From contig CM037843.1 of assembly GCA_021234535.1 (NCBI GenBank), positions 6,900,820 through 6,964,819 of the forward strand: 64,000 nucleotides of DNA, read 5' to 3'. A program made the position numbers and the translations under genes. The DNA comes from Stichopus chloronotus. Lineage: Eukaryota; Echinodermata; Holothuroidea; Aspidochirotida; Stichopodidae. This document shows, in pieces, positions 34,056-45,768 of this stretch; position 1 is the first letter of the stretch; every line of letters starts with the position of its first letter. Below the pieces are notes generated by a model. That model saw only the letters and a list, made by a program, of their open reading frames with translations. It was not told where the DNA came from and made no database searches.

Positions 34056-34678
34056 AGTGTGTGATTGTATCTGTGTAGTCCAGCTCACACTCTGTACAGA
34101 TTTTACATTAAAGAAAAAAAAAAAGAAGAAAAACATGCTACATAGAGACTACGGCGGTTAAAAGACAATGTTATACCTTTGGGGACTAAGTAAATAGCAA
34201 GTAAAATTCACCTAACATTTTTAAATCATTCGTAACCGTTCTACTTTTGCAACAGTTACAACTGGTTCTCATGTACGCACCAATTCAGTACAAAACAAGA
34301 CTAATATTGTCATGTTTATATACAAGTTAATGTCTGATTGAAAAGCATCTTTCAATTTTTTTTCTTCTTCCTGTGTAAATGGATGTAAGTATTATTTTAA
34401 TAGTATGAAATTGAACTACTTGATATTCATACTTTAACAAATTAACGCCTTTTACAATTTACACAACATTTTCAGTCACATTGCAAACACTGACCATCAA
34501 TTCGGTCTCTAACATCAGCTTTGGGTTTCCTAATAAGCGGGTTGACCCCACTGGTAACTAAATACTTGAGTTTGGTGAGCAGCTGGGAAGGATCAGATTG
34601 GTGTATTCATTTTGCTCTTCCTTAACAATCACCTTTAATGTCCGACTGTCACATCTCTCTGGAGTTCGCTGGTCTTGC

Positions 34679-34816
34679 TCAGAGCACCATGTTGCTAGCG
34701 ATGTGGGACTTGTCCGACGTCGATGGGTCCCCCACCGTTGGCTTGTACATGATTCTTCGGACGACTAAGGAAATGAGCGCCAGAAGTAAAAAGAGGAAAC
34801 CAAACCAGGCTGCTCC
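34679..34816 (-). CDS. TMEM179-family exon 5 (terminal)
   Basis: Strong acceptor TTGTTTTTCTTACAG. Encodes GAAWFGFLFLLLALISLVVR (TM4), then RIMYKPTVGDPSTSD and ASNMVL before TGA (34681-34679). Confidence 0.93.
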   Translation of the reverse strand, partial: GAAWFGFLFLLLALISLVVRRIMYKPTVGDPSTSDKSHIASNMVL

Positions 34817-37800
34817 CTGTAAGAAAAACAATGAGAAGTATCCAGAAGACTAAGTACAGATCGGTGCATTCACTTCTCTTTGCATATATATGCCTTTCAT
34901 GGAATGATGGCGCATTTACCATTCATATTGCTGCATATTCCCTCGAAGGCACGAATCTCTGATGAACTGAAAATGTTTTTCTTCTGCTTTTTAAAATTAT
35001 ATGAAAGTTTAATGTTTCCACTGCATTTAGTGGCACTTCTAATTCACTTTCTTCTTAAAAAAGACATTTTCATTATTTGGTCCCAAAGTAGGGTTCTTGC
35101 ACTCAGTGTAGTATGTCTGCAAACCACATAAGAAATCTATCCATGCTTGCATTCTTGAGATATCCTATATAGGAGGATTTAACTACCTGGCCCCTGATGG
35201 CCCAAAATGACCTTTGCCCTCACCCAAAAACTTAAAGGTTCATGTACTCAATGTGGTTCACCCATATTAAATATGACACCTGTCCAAGTTTCCCCTACGT
35301 TTGTACGCATGTACACACACACCTGCCATTATGATGGATACGACTGTCATCAAAACCAAAAAGTGAAGACTTCAGAACTGTACCAGGGAAAGGTAACTGA
35401 CAGTCAAAAACTAGAAGTCAAATGACTTTGAGATTCCTTGCCAGTACTCATGTAAAACAAAGGACAATACATACAAATTTTTAAGTTCAAACACCTTACC
35501 TGTTGTGGGATCATGTGTGTCTACAAGTTTACAAACTATGATCTCTACTGATTTCACATGAGCTTTGAACTCCATAAGAAATGACAGAGCTCATCTGCTC
35601 TGCTTTGAAGTTCAGGCACCTTTTCCTTCTTGAGATACCGTGTTTACAAGACAAGGCATCACACACACACACAAGTCATTATTATCGCATAGATTCCTTG
35701 CCTGCCTTTGGCAAGGGGTCAAATATGAACCTGATGCCAAGTATTATGTAGCACAAGCCAAGAGTAATGTTGGTACTATGGCAATATGGTATTGGAATTT
35801 ATGCACACTTTTGAAACAATGCAGGAACACATTGTGGTTTCTATTCTTGTTCTATTCTGGAAATATTCTGACTACATTTTTTTCGCATTTTGATCTCTGC
35901 TGATCTCAAATGAACTTCGACCAACATGAAAAATGACAGATGTCTTGCACTCAATGTGATTCATCATCATAGTATACAAATTTGAGATCAGTCCAAGGTT
36001 TTGTCCTTGAGAATTATGTTAAATTTTTCAAAATTTGACCTCTGCTGACCTCAAATAACATCAACCTTCACCAAAACTACAGGAGTTGTGAACTTTACAG
36101 TAGTCCATTACCAAACCAGTATGAGATCAGACCAAACTTGATTCTTTAGATGTTGTCTTCATAGCTTGACCTCTGCTGAACTCAACAACCATTAATCTTC
36201 ACTAAAAACAACATTTGTATGCATCTGTCGTTCATCGACAAGAGAAATATGAGATAAGTACACGCTTTCATTCTTAAAATTTTGTATTCACAAGGTTTCA
36301 TATTTTGATACATGCTGATCTCACATGACCTTTGACTTCCACCAAAAACACTTAGTTTTTTGTACTTAATGTTGCTTATTAACATAACACTTAGGAAATC
36401 AATCCAAGCTGCCATTCTTGGGATATTGAGTTTCAAGGTTTTCAGTTTGACTTCAGATTACCTTTGTAATTCAACAAAACAACAGAGTTCGTGTACTCAT
36501 TGTGGTCCATCAACATACCATATCTGAGATCAGTCCAAGCTTCCGTTTCTGAGGAGTTTGATTACAACATTTTCAGTTTGAACTCAGTTGACCTTTGGCT
36601 GCCACCAAAAACAACTAGGTCCTTGTAGTCAATATGGTGTGCATACATACCAAAATGAAAGTCAGGGCTTCTGTTCATATACACAAACAAACACATGTAC
36701 ACACACATACACACATAGGATCAGGATATGATTATGGCTGAAACCAAAACGGATTTGCCACACAAAAGGCATGGCAGTAATTACCTGAGCTGTTGTGAAT
36801 AATTGGTAGTAGTTGCTGCTGCTGAAATCATCATGTTTGACAAATTCCTGACATTTAGGTTTTTGGTTCCACTTTGGTACGGCTGAACATCTGAAAAATG
36901 GGATCAAGAATACTTACAGACAAAGTAATGTAACAGAGATGTGCATTCATTGAAATATTATCACAGTAATTTATGATATGGACAGTTCCTTGCGACTCAT
37001 CACCAGTCTAAATGTGAAGTTTGTCCAAATGACTAGCCACTCATTTCACTTTCAATGCTACAGCTTCCACAAGAGCTAACAGTATGAAGCACAAGTAACG
37101 TACTGTGCATTTCACAAACCTATTCATATCAGATGCCATGTCAACCTTCTGTCAAGGGGAAAAGCAAAACCACTATTTGTGAAAGATATTCTGATCTGGT
37201 AACTGTGATTGCTTCCATGTGCAAGGGCGGATCCAGAATTTTCATTTCGGGCTGCCCTAGATTCATTCATTCACTAGGCGCAAGGGACTCTTGATACTGT
37301 TTACAGGTTTCTACATCAAAACCATCAAAAGGAAAGCAACAGAGAGATATCTGCAATAATGTACTGAAGGCACAAATCCATGGTCACCAGGGTGTATTTC
37401 AAAACTAAGTAAAAATTTTGATCTTGATATTTTTTTCTAGGGGGGATGGAACAACGGGACCATCTCTGGATTAACCCTTGATGTGCAGACTTCCATCGTC
37501 TAAACATCTGGCCACGAGCACACAGGGCACTCGTAAACACCCATACAGTACCACAGAGCTCAAATATTGAAAACATCACTGATGTTGCCAAACATTCCAG
37601 ATTAAAGGAACTTTTACATCACTGCTAACATTCACCGCTTGAAGTTACTTTCCTGAGTTGGTTGATATGCTTTTTATGACAATCTTCCTACGTTTCTTAC
37701 AGCCAATCAAAAAAAGAAGAACCAGAAAGCCAAAAGGCTTTGTGATTCCTTGCCACATGGTTATATTATAACAAGCATGAATTATTCACATGACAAGTAT

Positions 37801-40800
37801 GAGATCAACTGCAGTTACTGGTCTTGAAACACCACATTAATAAGCCTTTAACCCAAATAACCTTTATTTTGGTGACCTCACATGACATTTGACGTCCACT
37901 AAAAGCAATAGGGATCACCTACCCAGTATGGGGAACCTACACATCAAGTAAGACATCAGTCAACACTACTCTTCTGGAGATAATGTGCTAGAAAATTTCC
38001 ACCTCGGGGGACCTCAAACGACCTTTGACCTCCACAAAAACAATAGGAGTCATCTACTCAATATGACTAACCCACACACCAAGTATGACATCAGTCACAC
38101 TTACCCTTCTAGAGATACTGTGTTTACAATGTGTTTACAGTTTGACTCAGGGTGACCTCAAGTGACCTTTATCTCCACCAAAAACAATAGGGATCATCTA
38201 CTCAATATGACCAACAAACACACCAAGTATGGCATCAGTCGCAGTTACAGTTCTTGAGATATCATGTTTACAAGGTTTTCACATTTTGACCTATGGTGAC
38301 CTCAAATGACCTTTGACCTCCACCAAAAGCAATAGGGATCATCTACTTAATATGACCAACCCACACAGTAAGTATGACATCAGTCAGAGGTCCTCTTCTG
38401 CAGATACTGTGTTTACAAGGTTTTTCCAGTTTGACCTCCGTTGACCTCAAATGACTTTTGACCGCCACCAAAAATGATAGGGATCATCTACTCAATATGT
38501 CTAACCCACACACCAGGTATACTATCAGACACAGTTACCGTTCTTGAGATATCGTGTTTACAAGGTTTTCACATTTTGACCTCTGGTGACCTCAAATGAC
38601 CTTTGACCTCCACCAAAAACAATAGGGATCATCTACTCAATATGACCAACCCACACACCAAGTATGATATCAGTCATGGTTACCCTTCTTGAGATATCGT
38701 GTTTACAAGAAGTGTCACATACACACACACACGACATCACCATCGCATAGATTCCTTCTGCCTTCGGCAAGGAATCAAAAAAGGTAAACAACTGGTGTAC
38801 TTACGTAAGCGAATCTGCTCCAAGGTTGTTTCTCCCATCTAAAGTACTACAGAATCTCTTGAAGCCGATACTCAAGAGGCAAGCAGAGATGAAGATGGCA
38901 CCCACACTTATGGTACTGACTAGAATCGCTGGCAACATCAATCTATGGCTGAAATATAACATTTCATGCTTTTCAATGGTCAATTACAAGGTCTGAAATT
39001 CCAACCTTAACTCTTGATCCTTAAACTGCAACCGACCTTTAGTGTAATACATCACAAAGGAACAAATTCTACACATTGATTCTGGAGGAAATGGTACAAA
39101 ATTCCAAAAAGTACAATTTTGAAAGTCTTCAGCAGTTTAGTTGATTAAAGTTTCAGGTCATCAAAGTAGAATTCAGGCAACAAAGACAACACAGAGCTCT
39201 GTATACTCTAAAGTTACATTTTTGTGGATTATCCCAGCCCTGCGATTTGCAAATGGCTAGTTTGCCTGGAGGGAATGTATAGGGCAAATCATACTAAATG
39301 ACTATGGACTGCCACCACAAATGATATGGTTTTTGTTCCCAGTGAAGCACATCAACAAACAACATAGTGCACATGTCCAAGCTTCAATTCTTAAGACACT
39401 TTGTTAGCAAGGACCTCTACAAACCTCAATGACCTTTGACCTCCACCAAAACAAAGTAGATAAGTGGTTAATTCGCATACCATACATGTGATCTATACAA
39501 GTTTCCCTTCTTCAGATCATGTTTTTTAAAGACTTTTACTTACTGCCCCCATTGACCATTATAATCTTTAACCACCACTAAAAACAATAGGGTTCTGTGG
39601 TACACCTACACACCAAATATGAGATCTGTTTAAGGTCCCATCTTGAGATACTGTGATAACTTTTACACTGCCTGACTCATATTGACCACAAATAACTTTT
39701 GACCTCCACTACAACTAAATGCATTAGGTTTCTCGCACTCAATACAGTACACCTCATATACAGTACACCCAATATACAGTACACCCAATACAGAACACCT
39801 ACAGTAATACCAAATATCGTGTCTACAATGTGGGCATCACAATCATACATACAAATACAGGTACACTAACTGGTACATACTCACAACATCATGAATGCCA
39901 GACTATGATTATCATCAAAACCAGAAAGTTACCCTCCACTCCCAAGAAATTTTAGTGCACTTCGCATGATCATTTGTTGGACTAGAAATAATATTTTGTA
40001 ACAAGTACCTGTCCTGTATGTTGGTAAAATGATGTCTGAAAAGGGTAGATGGTTGGCATGGATTCACACATGTGATATTTATTGTTCTGATGGGGGTAAA
40101 TTTTCCACACCATTCTGAAACTGTGCGGGACTGTTATTGTACTTTGGAATTATTACCTTTGTTTGCCTCTTCTTGAGTTTGAAGACCTAGTCATCAAAAC
40201 AGCTGTCCAACACATATACAAAAAGACAAAATGGTTACAATGTGACCATGGCAACCAGGATTATTCATGGTTGCTCTCAGTTCAACTTACTATTCTTTCA
40301 TCCTTTCCGCAAGGTAACACGCATGGTACAATGCATACGAGAGAACGTAAAGTGCCACCAATACTTCACTCAGGATGATGAAATGGCAGGAACCAGATTT
40401 GCCCATTTTCACGAAATCACCGGCTGTCTGATTACAAAATGCATATTCACTGAAGAGAATACAGTTGCCATTGAATCCATTCTGTTGAAGGAAGAATAAA
40501 GAACAAAAGTTGAAGGGTTTCTCAGAATAACAGACGACTCAAAAAGTGACCTGAGATAGTGTGGCCACACTACAGTTCCATCTGATTTGAACACCCGATT
40601 TGAACAAATACACGGTACGATATCTGGTGGGAGTTTTACAACACTTCTTTACAGCGTACAGAGCATGGCAAACAAAAGTTGCAAAACTCTGCTGGCAGTG
40701 GCTGTAGCTATGACAACCTTGTGGTATCCTGTGAGAGTATTGATATCAGTTTTACTCTGCGATATCCTTTGAATCCAGAACGCAAATTGTTGGTCCTTTT

Positions 40801-43800
40801 GTAGGATGTTATCTTGCTGATCACAGTGCATAAGCAAAATATACTGGGTAAAGACACACAGTGCATTAACACAAAACCATCAACAAATCTGATGAATATC
40901 CCTACTTCCTTCATAAAATACGGATACATCTACAGAAATCTGTGCTTACTTCTGAAACTTTTGTTGGCAGAACATCTCATCACAATGATTCAGACAATCA
41001 CGTGCAACAAAAGCTTTTGATAAAGTGATTAACGACGGCAAAATTAACCTTTCCATCGTGTTACATGCAATTGCTTATACATCCCAGTTCTACCAAGAAG
41101 TTCTGCAGTCACGATCAATACACACACTGTTTACAAGGCTCACGCAATTTGAAACCTGTTGATCTCAAATGACCTTTGACTGCCACCACCACACTATAGG
41201 ATTCTTGCATTCAATGGGGTTCATCAACACATAACCTACTGCATCTGTGCCAGCTTCAAATCTTGACATAATGTTTCCACCAGGTTTCCACAGTTTGCCC
41301 TCCGCTGACCCTAAATGACAATTGACCTACAAAGCAAAGCATCCTGGTACTGAAAGTGATACATCACCACACTAAATATGGCATAAATGTCCAAGCCTCC
41401 ATTCTTGGAACAATGTGTTCACAAGGTCTTCACAGTTTGAGCTCTGCTGGCTGTTGACCATGAGCCAACGCACAAGATACTGTTCTGAACTCTCTGTGGT
41501 ACATCAACATATTTGAGGTAACATTCAGGTCCGAGCCTCTATTCTTGAGACATTGCGTTTATGAGGGTTTCACACTTTGACCTCTGGTCAATCAACCCAA
41601 GCTTCCATTCTTGAGTTTTCATTGTCTACAAAACAGGCATCATGAAAACGTAGCCAATAGACATACACCAATGACGACGAAGATTTTGATTATAATCAAA
41701 CCCATGACAACAAATCACGATGCAGAAAATTGCGTCACATACTACATACACCTCCTCAACCAGCAGCTCAGTGTGAGCATTATAGACGTTTGTTACACCC
41801 AACTCCAGATTGCATTACGCAGGTAAGGGCTGCTCCACCCATTAATATCAACAGCAGCATCTAAGGAAAAACATTACTGATACAACATTGCTGGTAGTGA
41901 CGAAGACACTTCTCAACTTTATGGAGTTAAAAAGAAAAAAAAAAGAACCTTCAGGATGCCTTTCGTTTAAAACAGATCTACAGCAACAGTCGGGGACGTC
42001 GTAGCTCAGGTTACAGCATTCTTGTACCATTCAGTGAAAAAATAATATACACTGTACATATGGATGAATTCACAGTCAGTAAAAGAATTAGGGAGATTTT
42101 CACAATACCTTAATACATTTCTTTGCTCCACAGACTATTTACTGTAGGGTCACTGATTTTTCATTACTATGGGAAATTTAAACCAAAGAACTCCAAAATT
42201 TATGAAATGGAAAAGCAAATTGCTTACAGCAACTGGCATTGCCCTTTCTTCATTCAATTTTCGTTTGTCAAGTCAACATCCACGGAAATAAGTCAAAGTT
42301 AAACTGAATTCAGTCCATCGTGATCTATACTGCAGATCATCTACAGTCCACTTATTTTGGTGAGAACATTGTCACCACCAGGGTCGTCACCACGCCGGGC
42401 GGTGCCGTGCGGTGCGACCCAGCTCTCAAAATCTCCATCCGGCACTCACCATCAATTTCAGCATCACCGCTGGAAACAAATTTTGTACCTTAACTGAATA
42501 AAATTGTTAGATATCTTTAGAATTCTGAGTGATTATCCTTTTTTTAACACAAAACAGTAAAGTAAGCTTAAACATTTCTGCACTGGTCGAAACCAAAGCA
42601 CCGAATTCATAATTTATAATCTACAGTGCACCATTTTACATCTAAGCACTCTCCAACCCGCCAAAATTTTTCAAAGGGGAGGTCCCCTTAGACCCCTCCC
42701 CCAGGAGACCGATCACAAATTACCCGCCTCTCAAAATGGTCTGGTGACAACCCTGGTCACCACCTCACACCACTGGACATCCCAGAAATTAAGTCCTTTA
42801 CAGAAATACAGTATGCGTCATTACATACTTTTACAGTTCGTTGATATCAGATTGCAGCCGTCTGGAAATAAGATCTTGTACGGTAGCAACATTATGAATA
42901 TGCCCAACAGGGAAGTACATTGCAAAACCACTACAGTCACACTTGAAAATGTTCATGGTAATGTAGGATGAACTTTCCCTAGAAGGACCCATGTCAAAGA
43001 CAATGGTCAAATCGGCACTCTCAAAGTTTTATCCAGAGTTGGTGGCACAGTCACAATAAAGATGAACAGGATCTGCTTTGTTCCTTAAGGACACTGGTCT
43101 GACATGGGAGCAAAAGTCAGGTCTATCTGTGAACCTGCAGATTCAAAACTAGGGAGATTTACGATTTTTCTAGCCACGAAATCAGGAAATAAGTTAAAAA
43201 GTATTGAGGTTGGTAACACATGGCAGAAGTGACATTATATGATACAGGGAGAGGATTATGACATGCATGCACAGTGCAGTTGTCTTTTGTTGCCCTGTTT
43301 CTATGTACCTTGCAGCTAAACGTACTGTACGATGTACTGTCTGCAAACAAAGTCTCTAATAAACTAACAAAGCAACCTGCTGTTAGTTTAATAAGTGTTT
43401 CTCTACTGTGTGACAGTTAAAATTTTTTCAAATGATCTGATTTTCAATGCGCTATACAGAATTACTAATGGCCAGCTGCTCATGCAATAGCCTCAGTGGT
43501 AGGCTTATGATACCACAGGTTCTATATTACGCAGTTGTATCAGAGTCACAAGTTTCCAATACAACTTTATCAACCAAGTATTATCAATCATTGGTCTGAT
43601 CTGCATTTAGTGCACTATGAGAAAGAAAGTCTTTGATCTGGAAATAAAATTGTTGGCATGCTGTGCTGTAGATGAGTGTTTGGCACACAAACAGTACTTT
43701 CCAGATCCAAAATAAGTTTCAAAAGGGCATGGTAAAAACACCATTAACATGTTCCAAAGCAGGTGGCATCACAATAAATGGAAAGGGCATGATAGCAAAA

Positions 43801-45768
43801 ATAAACCTGACAAAAGGCAAGCTGGCTCACATGCTGTGGATGTGGGTAATCTTTCCAGCCGTGGAAATTTTTTAAAAATCACACAATTGTTAGAATACAA
43901 AATTTAAGCATTCAACCACCATATTAAAAACTTTAGCAGTTTTAACAGTACAAAATACAGTAAGAGCTTAACCTACGAGGCCAATTTTTCCAAATTTCTT
44001 TTTCTGGAAATTCTAAGGGGAGGGGCAATTCTCCTCTTCACCTCCCCCTCCCTCATTTTGTCTTTAATCCGACACTGATAGTCTAAATGCTAGGAGTCGC
44101 TGTAATTTTTGGGTGTGTTTGCTGTGACATAATAGAGAAACAACAGGTGGATCACTTATTTTGACAGCTGATGGACCATGTGAATGTAGCAACAGACTGA
44201 AGATATCAGTATTTGCCTCATACCTCATAATTTTCATCACATGTCAGTGCACTTGTTTACAATTCTAGACACCAAAGAAAGCTGACGAAGTTTGCTGTGG
44301 AACTGAAAACAGAGAAAGCATCCAAATTTTATGAAGGGATCTTGGCATGAAACTATTTTGGACCAGAAGCTAAGTGTGTGCCCAGTTCAATTGTCCTGCA
44401 TCTAATACTGTATTGAAAATATATACACAGAAACTAAAAAAAAAAGTTTCTTCTGAAAGTTTCTTCACTCAGATTTGTGAACTCTGCACTGGCTGGGTAC
44501 ATCATCAACATCATGTGCAGTGAAACACTTGTGAGCTGTGGCTCACAATTGTCATAGTGTCATGGTCTCTTGGAAATATGACTGGTTGGTTATGATTGGG
44601 AAGATAAGAGGTACACTGGTGCTTAGTTACGTGATGATCAGGTGAGGTAAATAGCCACAAGGTATTCACACCATACTGGAAAGTTCCAAAAATTCCACAA
44701 AAAAGTTACAAGCCAGTTGTTGAATTTGTACACCACAGTCAGCACCGACAATCTGTCAGCATGTGCATGGGGTCTAAGGAAAATTTTTGTCTTTGAAAAA
44801 TGACTGGATGCAAAATGCTGCGATCTTTTTCGTTTTATCCAGTACACAATGCACCAAATTCTCACTATTTTTTAAAGAAAAAAATTAAGCAAGATGTACG
44901 TTATTAACCTTGGCTGCTTGGCAACACATGCCATGACAGCTTGTCTTTCAATGAAAATAAAGTGGGCTTCACAAAATGGGGTGTAAAGCTGTAATCCCAA
45001 TTGCAATTCAATTTCTATCCACATGTTGCCTTATTTAGAAGCTTGAGCAGCAGAATCAGATGGACCTTGCCTAGTAACACTGACACCAGAAACACCGCAC
45101 CAGAAATTATGAATTACAATAACCGATGATAATTATCAGTTGGAGAAGTTTAAATTTTGCGAGTTCTTAAGTATCTGTACGGATGTTTTTGGCTGCGACC
45201 CACAGAAATTGTGTTGACTGATTTGCTAAAAAAGCGAAACCAAATTGCGTTTAGACACTTCTAAAATTCAAAAGTTTTCAAAAAAGGGAAGGGGATACCC
45301 CCTCCCCTTATATCCCACCACCAGGCCGGCGGTCCACCGACGGACAGGTCAGAGGTGGACCAGCATCTAGCCTCTCAGAACTTGGGAGCTATGCACTTCC
45401 GGTTGCTGATCCCTAATTCATACCATATTTTTTAATGAGACAGGTTGGACTGTTGGAAGGTCTGCACTTCCTACTGAGTAATAGTATTGGTAGTTCTATT
45501 AAGCATAGCCTACACAACAATGAATGTTGGAGCCTAGGCTATGCTAGACCTATACGTAGTTTTCGTGTAGCCTACGATCCAGCCTGTAGTGTTATTAAAT
45601 GTTAGGTGTAGGCTAGGCCTCTAACATTATTCTAGCCTAGGCCTATCGTTATGCTACATTCATCACCTTCGATAGTCCAACGCAAATTGATACAATAAAG
45701 CCACAAAGACCCCCAGCTGCCAAGAGGAGAGTTTCGATAAATGACATCAACCAGTTAGCGGCAGCCAT
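34679..45768 (-). CDS. TMEM179/TMEM179B-family four-pass membrane protein (complete, five exons)
   Basis: Exons 45768-45667, 40481-40291, 38948-38805, 36890-36785 and 34816-34679 join in frame into 226 codons plus TGA, close to the family's usual ~220-235. Predicted membrane spans are about residues 10-33, 66-91, 102-127 and 182-200, followed by a short polar tail ending ASNMVL. Family hallmarks are the post-TM1 motif FNGNCILFSE (compare FSGRC.L in vertebrate members), the TM3 end SIGFKRFCSTL, and a Cys-containing loop leading to NYYQLFTTAQ before TM4. NQT at residues 51-53 is a possible N-glycosylation site in the first loop. The family has no established biochemical function. Whether it is the TMEM179 or TMEM179B orthologue cannot be settled here. 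The first ATG (MAAANWL) follows an open upstream leader and begins right before TM1. Confidence 0.93.
35410..35725 (+). mobile_element. composite element B, short form
   Basis: GATTCCTTGCC at 35432-35442 marks the left side. The right side is a hairpin at 35692-35720 (GATTCCTTGCC, short loop, TGGCAAGGGGTC). Little core repeat lies between. A CACACACACAC tract precedes the hairpin, as in elements A and C. Confidence 0.65.
35880..36720 (+). repeat. core ~145-bp repeat array (truncated element)
   Basis: About six diverged core units with TTTGACCTC..CTGACCTCA and CCACCAAAAACA. It ends in a CACACATACACACA tract, but the terminal hairpin is missing. It stops about 65 bp from exon 4. Confidence 0.75.
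36785..36890 (-). CDS. TMEM179-family exon 4
   Basis: Acceptor CCATTTTTCAG and donor CAG|GTAATT. Encodes the loop CSAVPKWNQKPKCQEF and NYYQLFTTAQ. Confidence 0.92.
36891..38804 (-). other. TMEM179-family intron 3
   Basis: Half of it is composite element C; the remainder shows nothing recognisable. Confidence 0.8.
37710..38782 (+). mobile_element. composite element C, best-preserved copy
   Basis: GATTCCTTGCC at 37744-37754 lies just inside AAGCCAAAAGGCTTT. Six core units follow, with a period of about 145 bp. A CACACACACACAC tract comes next. The terminal hairpin at 38750-38776 is GATTCCTT..GCC, loop TTC, GGCAAGGAATC. Perfect TGACCTTTGACCT motifs occur at 38307-38319 and 38597-38609. Confidence 0.75.
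38805..38948 (-). CDS. TMEM179-family exon 3
   Basis: Acceptor TTATATTTCAG and donor AC|GTAAGT. Encodes HRLMLPAILVSTISVG onward through TM3 to SIGFKRFCSTL and GADSL. A composite repeat element ends about 20 bp inside the downstream intron. Confidence 0.93.
38949..40290 (-). other. TMEM179-family intron 2
   Basis: Contains decayed core repeats (about 39340-39945), including one perfect TGACCTTTGACCT at 39430-39442, and an ATACAGTACACC micro-repeat near 39.75 kb. Confidence 0.7.
40291..40481 (-). CDS. TMEM179-family exon 2
   Basis: Acceptor CTTCCTTCAACAG and donor TA|GTAAGT. Encodes NGFNGNCILFSEY, the NQT sequon, and TM2 SCHFIILSEVLVALYVLSY. It overlaps no long ATG-started ORF, so it was found by phase and homology. 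Confidence 0.92.
41120..41720 (+). repeat. decayed core ~145-bp repeats
   Basis: Several units with TGACCTTTGACTGCCACC, CACAGTTTG and CCATTCTTG motifs in the same orientation as elements A-C. No clear terminal hairpin. Confidence 0.65.
42379..42755. mobile_element. hAT-like MITE with perfect 8-bp target-site duplication
   Basis: GTCACCAC is present immediately on both sides (42371-42378 and 42756-42763). The element starts CAGGGTCGTCACCA and ends TGGTGACAACCCTG, an inverted repeat with one mismatch. 377 bp, without coding capacity. The GC-rich left third (GCCGGGCGGTGCCGTGCGG) contrasts with the AT-rich host intron. An 8-bp duplication and CAGGG termini are hAT hallmarks. Confidence 0.88.
45667..45768 (-). 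CDS. TMEM179-family exon 1
   Basis: 34 codons from ATG (45768-45766), encoding MAAANWLMSFIETLLLAAGG and the rest of TM1 to VGLSK. Donor AAG|GTGATG, phase 0. Confidence 0.9.

Larger units (their letters stand above)
29251..34678 (-). other. interval downstream of TMEM179, including its 3' UTR
   Basis: Minus-strand AATAAA candidates lie at 33098-33093 and 29286-29281, so the 3' UTR may be ~1.6 or ~5.4 kb. The interval holds a 113-bp palindrome (30695-30807), a two-level minisatellite (about 32430-32930), a G run near 33125 and a ~49-bp minisatellite (33730-34055). No coding frame is convincing. Confidence 0.5.
34817..36784 (-). other. TMEM179-family intron 4
   Basis: Contains the short composite element B (35410-35725) and a second, truncated run of the same core repeats (35880-36720). 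Confidence 0.8.
40482..45666 (-). other. TMEM179-family intron 1
   Basis: 5.2 kb. It contains decayed core repeats (about 41120-41720) and a clean hAT-like MITE (42379-42755). CTAGGCCTA-type strings cluster at 45.53-45.65 kb. The ORFs here are short and unconvincing. Confidence 0.75.
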
